This document shows positions 35,090-43,360 of a stretch of 64,000 nt of DNA, piece by piece. The stretch is taken from contig JAPLCB010000004.1 in NCBI GenBank assembly GCA_026392455.1, forward strand, positions 620,001-684,000, written 5' to 3'. The stretch is from Propionibacteriales bacterium. Lineage in GTDB: Bacteria; Actinomycetota; Actinomycetes; Propionibacteriales; Nocardioidaceae. A program made the position numbers and the translations under genes. Every line of letters begins with the position of its first letter. The stretch's first letter is position 1. Below the pieces are notes generated by a model, which saw nothing but the letters and a program-made list of their open reading frames with translations, did no database searches and was not told where the DNA came from.

Positions 35090-36625
35090 TCAGCAGGGGT
35101 GGTAGGTCCTGCCTCGCTCGTCACGCGTCCAGGTGGGCTCGACCGGCACGGCCTGGAGCTCGCGCTTGAGCACCTTGTTGGTGGCGGTCCGGGGGAGCGA
35201 GTCGACGATCCGGACGTAGCGAGGCCACGCCTTGGTCGCGAGGTCGGGCTGGGCGGCCAGGAACTCGGTCCAGCCCGCCGGGGTGATCGGGCTGGTCAGG
35301 ACCAGGGCTACCACCAGCTGGTCACCCGAGACCGGGTCGGGGACGGCGTACACGGCCGCCTCGGAGACGTCCGGGTGACGGAGCAGGATCCGCTCGATCG
35401 GGGCAGCTGCCAGGTTCTCGCCGTCCACCCGGAGCCAGTCGGCGGTCCGCCCGGCGAAGTAGACCCACCCGTCAGCGTCCCGGTAGGCGAGGTCTCCGCT
35501 CCAGTACATGCCGCCCCGCATCCGGTCGTTCGTGGCCGACTCGTCGTTGTAGTAGCCGGCGAACTGGCCGCTGCCCTGGGTGTTGACCAGCTCGCCGGTG
35601 CACGCGTCGAGGTTCGTGACGGTTCCGTTCTCGTCGTACTCGGCGACCGGGCACTCCTGCAGCGTCTCCGGGTCGTAGACCGCGACAGCCGGGGCCGGCT
35701 GACCGAGCGAGCCTGGAGGGGTGCCCTCGACCCGGCTGATGACCACGGCATTCTCGGTGGACCCGAAGCCGTCGACGACCCGGACCCCGAACCGGTCGCC
35801 GAACCGCGCGATGTCCCGTTCGTTGCCCTCGTTGCCGAAGACCAGTCGCAACGGGTTGTCGGCGTCGTCGGCCAACGCCGGGGTCGCGAGGATGTAGGCC
35901 AGCGGCTTACCGACGTAGTTCGCGTAGGTAGCACCGTAGCGCCGGACGTCGGGAAGGAAGCCGCTCGCGGAGAACCGCTCGGCCAGGGCGATCGCCGCAC
36001 CGTTGAAGAGGGCCGGAGCCCAGCCCGCGATCACCGCGTTGGAGTGGAACAGGGGCATCGACACGTAGTGCACGTCGCCGCGGCCCAGTCCCAGCCGTTC
36101 GGTGAGGTAGCCCGCCGGGAACGAGATCTTCTCGTGGGTGATCCGGACCGCCTTCGGCTCGCCGGAGGTGCCGCTGGTGAAGATCAGCATGAACAGGCTG
36201 GTCGGGTCAGGAGCAGCCGCCGGGACCGGTCCGTCGGCCGGCCAGGGGTGCGTCTGGTCCAGGACGGTCACCCCGGCCAGGTCCAGGCCGTCGAGCAGGC
36301 CTCGGTTGTGGGCGTCGGTGATGATCACCTGGACATCGGCCTTGCGGATGTCGGCCAGCAGTCCGTCGCCACGTCGGGTGGTGTTGAGTCCGACCAGGAC
36401 GTGGGCGCCCCAGCCTGCCGCCGCGAGCTGCACGGCCATCTCGGGGGTGTTGTCGAGCAGCACCCCGACGTGCGGCGGCCTGGCCGGGTCGAGCAGCGTC
36501 GCCAAGGCCGCTGCGCGCCCGCGGGACGCGGCGACGTACTCGCGCCAGGTCCAGGCCAGGTCGGGAGCAAGAAGCCCGGGGGAGTCGTCCTCCGCCCGGG
36601 CTTCCAGCAGTACCTTGACGGTCAC
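35090..36625 (-). CDS. fadD17: Sterol side-chain acyl-CoA ligase FadD17
   Basis: A 511-residue AMP-forming ligase starting at GTG 36625 (MTVKVLLEARAEDD). P-loop FTSGTSGEPKAVRITH, A5 GFGSTENAV, A7 YWSGDLAYRDADGW, A8 RTADWLRVDGENL and the A10 lysine in RTATNKVLKREL are present. In M. tuberculosis FadD17 (Rv3506) activates C24 steroid side-chain acids and sits in fadE26-fadE27-fadD17, the same order as here with gaps of 67 and 17 bases. The reading frame stays open much further upstream, across fadE27, but that is a shadow of high GC. Confidence 0.88.
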   Translation of the reverse strand: MTVKVLLEARAEDDSPGLLAPDLAWTWREYVAASRGRAAALATLLDPARPPHVGVLLDNTPEMAVQLAAAGWGAHVLVGLNTTRRGDGLLADIRKADVQVIITDAHNRGLLDGLDLAGVTVLDQTHPWPADGPVPAAAPDPTSLFMLIFTSGTSGEPKAVRITHEKISFPAGYLTERLGLGRGDVHYVSMPLFHSNAVIAGWAPALFNGAAIALAERFSASGFLPDVRRYGATYANYVGKPLAYILATPALADDADNPLRLVFGNEGNERDIARFGDRFGVRVVDGFGSTENAVVISRVEGTPPGSLGQPAPAVAVYDPETLQECPVAEYDENGTVTNLDACTGELVNTQGSGQFAGYYNDESATNDRMRGGMYWSGDLAYRDADGWVYFAGRTADWLRVDGENLAAAPIERILLRHPDVSEAAVYAVPDPVSGDQLVVALVLTSPITPAGWTEFLAAQPDLATKAWPRYVRIVDSLPRTATNKVLKRELQAVPVEPTWTRDERGRTYHPC

Positions 36626-36642
36626 GGCGTCTGGTGGATGGC

Positions 36643-37731
36643 TCAGACCGGCTCGGACGCGAGGAGAGCGCCGATCTTGCGGGCCTGGTCGGTGGAACCT
36701 CCGAGCAGGAACTCGCCGAGCTTGCCGACGGTGAAGTAGCGGTGCGCCTCGCCGTCCATGTCGATCCCGACGCCGCCGTGGACGTGCACGGTGGTGTGGG
36801 CGACCCGGTGACCGGTGTCCGCAGCCCAGAGCTTGACGCCGGCGATCTCCTTGTCGGCGTTCAGGCCCTCCTCGAGGCGCCAGGCTGCCTGCCACAGCAT
36901 CAGGTCGGTGCCCAGGATGTCGATGTAGCCGTCGGCGAGCCGCTGCGAGACCGCCTGGAAGGTCCCGATCGGACGACCGAATTGCTCGCGGGTCTTGGCG
37001 TACGCCGCGGTGAGGTCGAGCGCACCACGGACGACACCGAGCTCGAAGGCCGATGCTGCCAGGGTCAGGCGCTGCTCCAGCCAGGTCGCGACCTCGGAAC
37101 CGCCCAGCCGCGTGGCCGGTGCGCTCTCGAGCTCGAGCCGGGCCACCTCGGCGCCGTCGCTGATCCGCTGCGCGACGACGGTGACGCCGGCGCCGGGCTC
37201 CACCAGGAAGACGGCCGTGCCGTCCGGGGTGGTCGCGGGGACCAGGAAGAGCGCCGCGACCGATCCGGCCGGGACCACCGACTTCACGCCGCTCAGGGTC
37301 CAGGCGCCGTCGGTCTCGGTGGCCGTGGCGCTCGGCCGGGCCGGAAGGTGCTCGCGCTCCTCGGCGACCGCGGCGGTGAGGATCTTCTCCCCGGAGATCG
37401 CGCCCTCGAGCCAGGCGGCCTTGGTGGCCTCGTCGCCGAACTCGGCGATGGCCAGGGCCGCCGGAAGGTGGCTGGCCAGCGGGGCCGGTGCCACCAGGCG
37501 GCCGGCCTCGATCAGGACGCTGCTCAGCTCGAGCAGGCCGAGGCCGGAGCCGCCCGCCGACTCGGGCAGGCAGAGGCCGAGCAGGCCGGCGTCGGCCAGC
37601 TTGCCCCACAGGGCGTGGTCGAAGCGGCCCTTGTCGGCGGCCTTGAGACGGGCCGGGGTGCACTCGTTCTTGAAGATGGTCGCGGCCAGCTCGGCGGCGT
37701 CGTTCTGGGTCTCGGTGAAGGAGAAGTCCAT
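36643..37731 (-). CDS. fadE27: Acyl-CoA dehydrogenase subunit FadE27 (ChsE5)
   Basis: A 362-residue acyl-CoA dehydrogenase-fold protein with the N-terminal helical domain MDFSFTETQNDAAELA, a degenerate middle domain, and TREQFGRPIGTFQAV plus HGGVGIDMDGEAHRYF at the C-terminus. Together with FadE26 it forms an alpha2-beta2 enzyme (ChsE4-ChsE5) that desaturates the CoA ester of the full-length cholesterol side chain, sharing FAD and active site across subunits. It lies between fadE26 and fadD17 on one strand and is expected to be KstR-controlled from 39124. Confidence 0.88.
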   Translation of the reverse strand: MDFSFTETQNDAAELAATIFKNECTPARLKAADKGRFDHALWGKLADAGLLGLCLPESAGGSGLGLLELSSVLIEAGRLVAPAPLASHLPAALAIAEFGDEATKAAWLEGAISGEKILTAAVAEEREHLPARPSATATETDGAWTLSGVKSVVPAGSVAALFLVPATTPDGTAVFLVEPGAGVTVVAQRISDGAEVARLELESAPATRLGGSEVATWLEQRLTLAASAFELGVVRGALDLTAAYAKTREQFGRPIGTFQAVSQRLADGYIDILGTDLMLWQAAWRLEEGLNADKEIAGVKLWAADTGHRVAHTTVHVHGGVGIDMDGEAHRYFTVGKLGEFLLGGSTDQARKIGALLASEPV

Positions 37732-37752
37732 GGTTGGTCCTTAATGTTCAGT

Positions 37753-37789
37753 GGTTTCGAGACAGGCGCTGAGCGCCTTCCTCAACCAG
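37753..37789. repeat. Short intergenic palindromic element
   Basis: GGTTTCGAGAC, a GGCGCTGAGCGCC stem and CTCAACCAG occur in order within the 67-base fadE26-fadE27 gap. The ends match the larger elements at 30999 and 34833. It interrupts an operon, so it must be transcribed. Confidence 0.7.
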
Positions 37790-37798
37790 CCGGGAGGG

Positions 37799-39025
37799 TC
37801 AGCGCTTCGCGGCCGGGAGGCCCAGGCCGACGTAGCCGATGATGTCGCGCTGGATCTCGTTGGTGCCGCCGCCGAAGGTCATCACCAGCGCTGAGCGGTA
37901 GTAGCGCTCGAGCCGGCCGCGGAGCACCGCACCCTGCGAGTCACCGTTGACGATGGCGTCGGGACCGACGATCTCCATCAGGGACCGGTAGATCTCGGTA
38001 GCGAGCTCGGAGCCGTAGATCTTGGTGGCCGAGGCGTGAGCCGGAGAGAGGTCGTCGGCCGACGAGGCCAGCTTCCAGTTGAGCAGCTTGAGCATGTCGA
38101 CGCGGGCGTGGGCCCGGCCGAGGAGCACCTGGACCCACTCGGAGTCGATGACCCGCTTGCCGTCGGGGTTCTTGGTGTTCTGCGCCCACTCGCGCACCTG
38201 GGCGACCGACTGGGTCAACGGAGCGGCCGACGTCAGCGCCACCCGCTCGTGGTTGAGCTGGTTGGTCATCAGCGCCCAACCGTTGTTCAGGCCGCCGACC
38301 AGGTTCGCCTCGGGGACGCGCACGTCCTCGTAGTAGGTCGCCGAGGTGCCGACCCCGGCGACCGTGTGCACGGGGGTGTAGGAGAAGCCCGGGGCGTCCG
38401 CGGGCACCAGGATCATCGACAGGCCCTTGTGGCGCGGGAGGTCCGGGTCGGTCCGGGCGGCGAGCCAGATGTAGTCGGCGTACTGGATCAGCGAGGTCCA
38501 CATCTTCTGGCCGTTGATCACCCACTCGCCGTTCTCGAGGCGGGCCTTGGTCTGCAGGCTGGCCAGGTCGGTACCGGAACCAGGCTCGGAGTAGCCGATC
38601 GAGAAGTGCATCTCGCCCTTGAGGATCGCCGGGAGGATCTCCTCCTTCTGGGCGTCGTTGCCGAAACGCATGATCGTCGGGCCGACGGTGTTCAGCGTCA
38701 GGTAGGGGATCGGCACGCCGGCATACGCCGCTTCGTCGGTGAAGATCAGCTGCTCGATCATCGAACGGTTCTGGCCGCCGAACTCCTCGGGCCAGCCGAT
38801 CCCGAGCCAACCGTCCTGACCGATCTGCTTGATCACGTCCTTGTAGACGGTGGCATCACCGAACTCGCCGCTGTTGCCCTTGATGGCGCCGTCCGCGTCG
38901 CCGTCGGCGAACTCGCTGGTCGCGACCGAGAGCCCGGCCCGCACCTCGGGGGTGACGAGCTGGGTGAAGTAGTCGCGGAGTTCGGCACGCAGGGCCTCGT
39001 GCTCCTCGTTCAGTGCAATTTTCAT
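37799..39025 (-). CDS. fadE26: Acyl-CoA dehydrogenase subunit FadE26 (ChsE4)
   Basis: A 408-residue acyl-CoA dehydrogenase. The middle domain has IGYSEPGSGTDLASLQTKA and WVINGQKMWTS, and the C-terminal domain FGGGTNEIQRDIIG, all FAD/substrate contacts. It pairs with FadE27 as ChsE4-ChsE5; in the mycobacterial complex the catalytic base comes from the FadE26 subunit. It is first in the operon, divergent from kshA, with GGAGACG before the ATG and the extended KstR palindrome (centre 39130) upstream. Confidence 0.9.
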   Translation of the reverse strand: MKIALNEEHEALRAELRDYFTQLVTPEVRAGLSVATSEFADGDADGAIKGNSGEFGDATVYKDVIKQIGQDGWLGIGWPEEFGGQNRSMIEQLIFTDEAAYAGVPIPYLTLNTVGPTIMRFGNDAQKEEILPAILKGEMHFSIGYSEPGSGTDLASLQTKARLENGEWVINGQKMWTSLIQYADYIWLAARTDPDLPRHKGLSMILVPADAPGFSYTPVHTVAGVGTSATYYEDVRVPEANLVGGLNNGWALMTNQLNHERVALTSAAPLTQSVAQVREWAQNTKNPDGKRVIDSEWVQVLLGRAHARVDMLKLLNWKLASSADDLSPAHASATKIYGSELATEIYRSLMEIVGPDAIVNGDSQGAVLRGRLERYYRSALVMTFGGGTNEIQRDIIGYVGLGLPAAKR

Positions 39026-39115
39026 GAAGACGTCTCCATACTGGTCGGGAGCGCGCAGGCGCGGAAGACTGGATGTGCGCGTGACTGGCTTAGGTGTCGT
39101 ACTGGCTTAGATGCG

Positions 39116-39145
39116 TGTAAAACTATAACCTGTTCTTGTTTTACA
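39116..39145. promoter_or_regulatory. Extended KstR operator between fadE26 and kshA
   Basis: The core TATAACCTGTTCTT (39124-39137) fits TnnAACnnGTTnnA except for the last base. Flanking arms TGTAAAAC (39116-39123) and GTTTTACA (39138-39145) are perfect inverted repeats about the same centre, giving a 30-bp imperfect palindrome. It serves both divergent operons. Confidence 0.82.
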
Positions 39146-39173
39146 CCAGCGTTCCTGACCGGGAGGTCCACCC

Positions 39174-40346
39174 ATGAGCACTTCCACCGAAGCACGTTCG
39201 CTCGACCAGGGCGTCGAGCCGAGTCGTTATGCACGGGGTTGGCACTGCCTGGGGCTCGCTGACTCCTTCCGGGACGGAAAGCCGCACGCGGTCCGGGCCT
39301 TCGAGGGCAAGATCGTGGTCTGGCAGGACTCGCAGGGGAACCTCAACGCGCTCGACGGCTACTGCCGTCACATGGGGGGCGACCTGACGCAGGGCGAGGT
39401 CAAGGGTGACGAGGTTGCGTGCCCGTTCCACGACTGGCGCTGGGGCGGTGACGGCAAGTGCAAGGCGATCCCGTACGCCCGCCGGGTGCCGTTGCGTGCC
39501 AAGACCCAGCGTTACGAGACCGAGATCGTCAACGACCAGCTCTTCATCTGGATGGACCCGGAGGGCTCGCCGGCAGACCGGTCGATCCTGCCGCTCCAGC
39601 TGCCGGGCCTGGCCGAGGGCGAGTACGCGGACTGGAGCTGGAACGTCACCGAGATCGAGGGTTCGAACTGTCGCGAGCTCATCGACAACGTCGCCGACAT
39701 GGCGCACTTCTACTACGTCCACTTCTCCTTCCCGACCAGCTTCCGCAACGTCTTCGAAGGTCACCTCGCGACCCAGTTCATGGAGTCGACCGGTCGGCCC
39801 GACAAGGCCGAGGGCTACAGCTCCGCGGGCACCGATCTGTTCCTCAAGTCGGAGGCGACCTACTACGGGCCGTCCTACATGATCAACTGGCTCTGGGTCG
39901 ACTACAAGGGCTTCAAGACCGAGGTCATCCTGATCAACACCCACCTCGCCACCAGCCCGAACTCGTTCACGCTCCAGTACGGAATCACCGTGAAGAAGCC
40001 CGAAGGCATGGACGACGCCACCGTGGCCTTCATCGCTGAGAAGTACACGAAGATGTTCGGCGAGGGCTTCTTGCAGGACGTCCACATCTGGAAGAACAAG
40101 GTCGCCGTCCAGAACCCGCTGCTCTGCGAGGAGGACGGGCCGGTCTACCAGCTGCGGCGTTGGTACGAGCAGTTCTACGTCGACGCGGCGGACGTCGTCC
40201 CGGAGATGACCGAGCGGTTCGAGTTCGAGGTCGACACCACTAAGGCCAACGAGTTCTGGCACGAGGAGGTCGCGGAGAACCTCCGCAAGAAGGCCGCCGA
40301 GGACGCTGCATCAGCGAACGAGGCCGGGCGACCGGTCCACCACTGA
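39174..40346 (+). CDS. kshA: 3-ketosteroid 9-alpha-hydroxylase oxygenase, KshA
   Basis: A 390-residue Rieske non-heme iron oxygenase. The Rieske cluster ligands are Cys64, His66, Cys83 and His86 (CRH ... CPFH, spacing C-x-H-x16-C-x2-H). The mononuclear iron site is in DNVADMAHFYYVH. KshA hydroxylates C9 of androstadienedione and related 3-ketosteroids, leading to ring-B opening. GGGAGG lies upstream of the ATG. The reductase kshB is encoded two genes downstream, which is not the case in M. tuberculosis (Rv3526 and Rv3571). Confidence 0.95.
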   Translation: MSTSTEARSLDQGVEPSRYARGWHCLGLADSFRDGKPHAVRAFEGKIVVWQDSQGNLNALDGYCRHMGGDLTQGEVKGDEVACPFHDWRWGGDGKCKAIPYARRVPLRAKTQRYETEIVNDQLFIWMDPEGSPADRSILPLQLPGLAEGEYADWSWNVTEIEGSNCRELIDNVADMAHFYYVHFSFPTSFRNVFEGHLATQFMESTGRPDKAEGYSSAGTDLFLKSEATYYGPSYMINWLWVDYKGFKTEVILINTHLATSPNSFTLQYGITVKKPEGMDDATVAFIAEKYTKMFGEGFLQDVHIWKNKVAVQNPLLCEEDGPVYQLRRWYEQFYVDAADVVPEMTERFEFEVDTTKANEFWHEEVAENLRKKAAEDAASANEAGRPVHH

Positions 40347-40359
40347 TGAGGATCGGCTG

Positions 40360-40662
40360 ATGGTTTCCTACGCCCCGACCTCCCCGGAGACGCTCGAGGA
40401 CCAGCGGCTGTACACCGAGGCCAGGCTGGTCGAGGTCGCCTGCCTGGACTGCCTGGCCAAGGTCCGCGTCAAGAAGAACAGCGAACAGCACACCGCGATC
40501 CAGTGGTCCACCGAGGCGCTGCAGCACTGCGCCGAGTTCAACCGCGCGTCGTCCCAGCCTGAGGGACGCCCGATCCACACCGCGTGCTCACGGCTACGCT
40601 CCTCGATCGAGCAGGCCGTCAAGGACGGCGCGATCGCAGTCGGTGCTGAGGATGGTTACTGA
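40360..40662 (+). CDS. Small cysteine/histidine protein between kshA and kshB
   Basis: A 100-residue protein of unknown function. It has a CxxC (VACLDCLAK at about 28-34), followed by His44 (SEQHTAIQW), Cys57 in LQHCAEF, and HTACSRL near residue 75, a pattern suited to zinc or another metal. No signal or membrane segment is seen. The gaps are 13 bases after kshA and 2 bases before kshB, so it is translated in the hydroxylase operon. It might help assembly or electron transfer of KshAB. I do not recognise the family with certainty; small genes after kshA exist in other actinobacteria. Confidence 0.75.
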   Translation: MVSYAPTSPETLEDQRLYTEARLVEVACLDCLAKVRVKKNSEQHTAIQWSTEALQHCAEFNRASSQPEGRPIHTACSRLRSSIEQAVKDGAIAVGAEDGY

Positions 40663-40664
40663 AG

Positions 40665-41753
40665 TTGGCTACTGAGTCCTACGTCCTGAACGTCCTCGAG
40701 GTCATCGAGGAGACGGCGGACGCGAAGTCGGTCGTCTTCGAGGTCCCGACCGACCTGCAGGAGGCGTTCGCCTACACCCCCGGTCAGTTCCTCACCGTCG
40801 CGGTCCCCAGCGACCAGACCGGTCTTGCTGCGCGCTGCTACTCGCTGTCCAGCTCACCGCACAGCGGTCGGCACCAGATCACCGTGAAGCGCACCGCGGA
40901 CGGGTACGCGTCCAACTGGATCTGCGACCACCTGAAGGCCGGGGACACGCTGCGTCTGCTGCCGCCGAGCGGGATCTTCACCCCGAAGGACCTGAACGCC
41001 GACCTGCTGCTGTGGGGCGGTGGCTCCGGGATCACTCCGGTGATCTCGATCGCCCGGACCGCCCTGGAGAAGGGCTCCGGCAAGGTCGTCCTCTTCTACG
41101 CCAACCGCGACGAGACCTCGGTGATCTTCGCCGACGAGCTCCGGGGTCTGGTCGCCGAGCACCCGGACCGCTTCACCGTCGTGCACTGGCTGGAGTCCGT
41201 GCAGGGTTTGCCGACCGGCGAGGGCATCAAGCTCTTCGCGTCCTACTTCGCGGACTACACCTCGTTCTGCTGCGGACCGCCGCCGTTCATGAAGGCAGTG
41301 GCGACCGCGCTCAAGGAGCTCGACATCCCGCGGGAACGTCGTCACCAGGAGAAGTTCGTCTCGCTCGGCGGCAACCCGTTCGGGGAGGTCGAGGAGGTGC
41401 TCGCCTTCCAGGCGAAGCTGGCCGAGGTCGACGATGCCGACGAGCCCGAGGACGCGGGCCCGACGGTCACGGCCCCGGTGAGCCTCGAGGTCGAGCTGGA
41501 CGGTCAGCACTACGCGTTCGACGACTGGGACGGCACCCAGGTGCTGCTCGAGTTCCTGGAGTCCAAGGGCGTGGACGCACCGTTCAGCTGTCGCGAGGGC
41601 AACTGCAGCTCGTGCGCGTGCATCGTGCTCGAGGGGGACCTCGCGATGAAGCACAACGACGTCCTTGACGCGGACGACCTTGCAGACGGCATCAGGCTGA
41701 CCTGCCAGGCGCTTCCGAAGACCGAGGTGCTGAAGATCAGCTACAACGGCTGA
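40665..41753 (+). CDS. kshB: 3-ketosteroid 9-alpha-hydroxylase reductase, KshB
   Basis: A 362-residue ferredoxin-NAD reductase with a C-terminal plant-type ferredoxin. The FAD domain has RCYSLSSSP, the NAD domain GGGSGITPVISI and CCGPPPFM, and the [2Fe-2S] ligands are in CREGNCSSCACIV plus a distal Cys in LTCQ. KshB passes electrons from NADH to KshA. It begins with a rare TTG codon 2 bases after the previous stop, which may lower its translation relative to KshA. It is the last gene of the operon and converges on pssA 10 bases away. Confidence 0.93.
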   Translation: MATESYVLNVLEVIEETADAKSVVFEVPTDLQEAFAYTPGQFLTVAVPSDQTGLAARCYSLSSSPHSGRHQITVKRTADGYASNWICDHLKAGDTLRLLPPSGIFTPKDLNADLLLWGGGSGITPVISIARTALEKGSGKVVLFYANRDETSVIFADELRGLVAEHPDRFTVVHWLESVQGLPTGEGIKLFASYFADYTSFCCGPPPFMKAVATALKELDIPRERRHQEKFVSLGGNPFGEVEEVLAFQAKLAEVDDADEPEDAGPTVTAPVSLEVELDGQHYAFDDWDGTQVLLEFLESKGVDAPFSCREGNCSSCACIVLEGDLAMKHNDVLDADDLADGIRLTCQALPKTEVLKISYNG

Positions 41754-41763
41754 CCGCGACGTC

Positions 41764-42678
41764 CTAGTCCTCGTCCTCGCCGTGCAGCGGGAGGAAGACG
41801 GACTGCTGACGCTCCCGAGGGGGAGCGACCGACTCGGCGCCGAACAGCCGCCGACGCAGTGGGGCGCTGAGCACGCCGACCGGAGCGGTCAGGACGTAGG
41901 AGTAGGCCATCACCATCATCGTGATGGCCGGCTCGACGACCAGACCGATCACGACGGCCAGGCCCAGGACCGCGGTGATCACCTTGGCCTGCTGGGTCCG
42001 GGGGGAGATCAGGTTGCGGAACGACCGGAACCTGACCGTGCTGACCATGAGCAGGGCGGGCACGACACTGATCACCGCGGGCAGCAGGATCGAGGGTCCG
42101 ACCCCGGCCTCGGGCCTGTCGAGGGCGAAGACGGTGGCGATCACCACCGCGGCCGCGCCCGGGCTCGGCATCCCGATGAAGTAGCGCTTGTCGGCGTGCG
42201 GGTCGATGGTGAAGTTGAACCGCGCCAACCGGAAGGCCGCACAGGCGAGCCAGAAGTAGGCGGCGACCCAGGCGATCACCGGCCATTCGGGAAGCACCCA
42301 GGTGTACACCAGCACGGCCGGCGCCAGCCCGAAGGAGATCAGGTCCGCCAGGGAGTCGAGCTGGACCCCGAAAGGCGAGGTGGCACCCACCAGTCGGGCG
42401 ACCGCGCCGTCGGCGATGTCCATCACGATGGCCACCGTCATCAGGATCGCGGCCCAGTGGCTGTGGTCGTTGAAGGCGAGCGGAACGGCGGAGAAGCCGC
42501 ACGCCATGTTGGCGGCGGTGAACATGCTCGGCGCGGTGACCCGGAGCCGTTCCCTGGTCGGGAGCTGGCGCAGGGAGACGACCTCGGCCCCGGAGTGCGA
42601 GGCGATCCGGAACCTGCGCCGGCGCAGCAGCCGTCGTCTTCGACGGACGCCTTCCTCGGACTGCTCGGTCTCGGTCAC
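41764..42678 (-). CDS. pssA: CDP-diacylglycerol-serine O-phosphatidyltransferase
   Basis: A 304-residue membrane enzyme that makes phosphatidylserine from CDP-diacylglycerol and serine. The CDP-alcohol phosphotransferase motif D-G-x2-A-R-x8-G-x3-D-x3-D is intact (from IADGAVARL to LDSLAD). Six or more hydrophobic segments follow. The N-terminal 25 residues are very Arg-rich and the last 30 are polar, both longer than in many homologues. GTG start. It is 13 bases downstream of psd, the next enzyme of the same pathway. Confidence 0.92.
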   Translation of the reverse strand: MTETEQSEEGVRRRRRLLRRRRFRIASHSGAEVVSLRQLPTRERLRVTAPSMFTAANMACGFSAVPLAFNDHSHWAAILMTVAIVMDIADGAVARLVGATSPFGVQLDSLADLISFGLAPAVLVYTWVLPEWPVIAWVAAYFWLACAAFRLARFNFTIDPHADKRYFIGMPSPGAAAVVIATVFALDRPEAGVGPSILLPAVISVVPALLMVSTVRFRSFRNLISPRTQQAKVITAVLGLAVVIGLVVEPAITMMVMAYSYVLTAPVGVLSAPLRRRLFGAESVAPPRERQQSVFLPLHGEDED

Positions 42679-42691
42679 CGCGGCGCTGCCT

Positions 42692-43360
42692 TCATCGGGG
42701 CCACCGTCCCAGGACGGTCTGGCCGGCGACCGTCCGGTCGCCCGCGGACACGGTGAGCTCGACGTCCAACGGTACGAAGACGTCCATCCGGGAGCCGAAC
42801 TTCATCAGGCCGATCCGGTCGCCGGTACGCAGGACGTCGCCGGCCTTGACCCGGGTGACCACCCGGCGGGCGACAAGTCCGACGATCTGCCGGAAGACCA
42901 CCGTCCGGGCGACCGGGCCGGCTGGGGTGCTGACCGTGTGCTCGAGGGTGATGTCGCTGCGCTCGTTCTCGGTGGCGCTCTCGAACTTGTACGCAGCGTG
43001 CCACTTGCCGGGACGGTAGGTCACGTCGGTGACGGTGCCGCTGTACGGCGTCCGGTTGATGTGCACGTCGAAGACGGACAGGAAGATGCTGACCTGCTGC
43101 CAGTCGCCCGGGGGCGCGACCCCCGGTTGGCCGGGCCCGGCGTGCATGACCTTGCCGTCGGCGGGAGCCAGGACGACGTCGTCTGGTGCCGGGGTGTGGT
43201 CGATGGAGCGCTCCGGGTCCCGGAAGAACGCCACGATGCCGACCGGCAACGCGGCCAGCGCCAACGCCGTGCGGCGCCGACCGAACGCCGCAGCGAGGAC
43301 CGCCGGAACCGCACCGACGGCCGCGGCGGTCCAGGCCTCGCGGTCAATCGTTGTAGGCAT
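42692..43360 (-). CDS. psd: Phosphatidylserine decarboxylase, short type
   Basis: A 222-residue pyruvoyl-dependent decarboxylase converting phosphatidylserine to phosphatidylethanolamine. It belongs to the short (archaetidylserine-like) class: the self-cleavage Gly-Ser is in KFGSRMDVF, where Ser becomes the pyruvoyl group, and the conserved Asp/His region is VLAPADGKVMH and VFDVHINRTPYSG. One or two N-terminal hydrophobic stretches (AVPAVLAAAF, ALAALPVGIVAFF) anchor it. It overlaps the upstream SDR by 17 bases and precedes pssA, forming a PE synthesis operon. Confidence 0.92.
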   Translation of the reverse strand: MPTTIDREAWTAAAVGAVPAVLAAAFGRRRTALALAALPVGIVAFFRDPERSIDHTPAPDDVVLAPADGKVMHAGPGQPGVAPPGDWQQVSIFLSVFDVHINRTPYSGTVTDVTYRPGKWHAAYKFESATENERSDITLEHTVSTPAGPVARTVVFRQIVGLVARRVVTRVKAGDVLRTGDRIGLMKFGSRMDVFVPLDVELTVSAGDRTVAGQTVLGRWPR

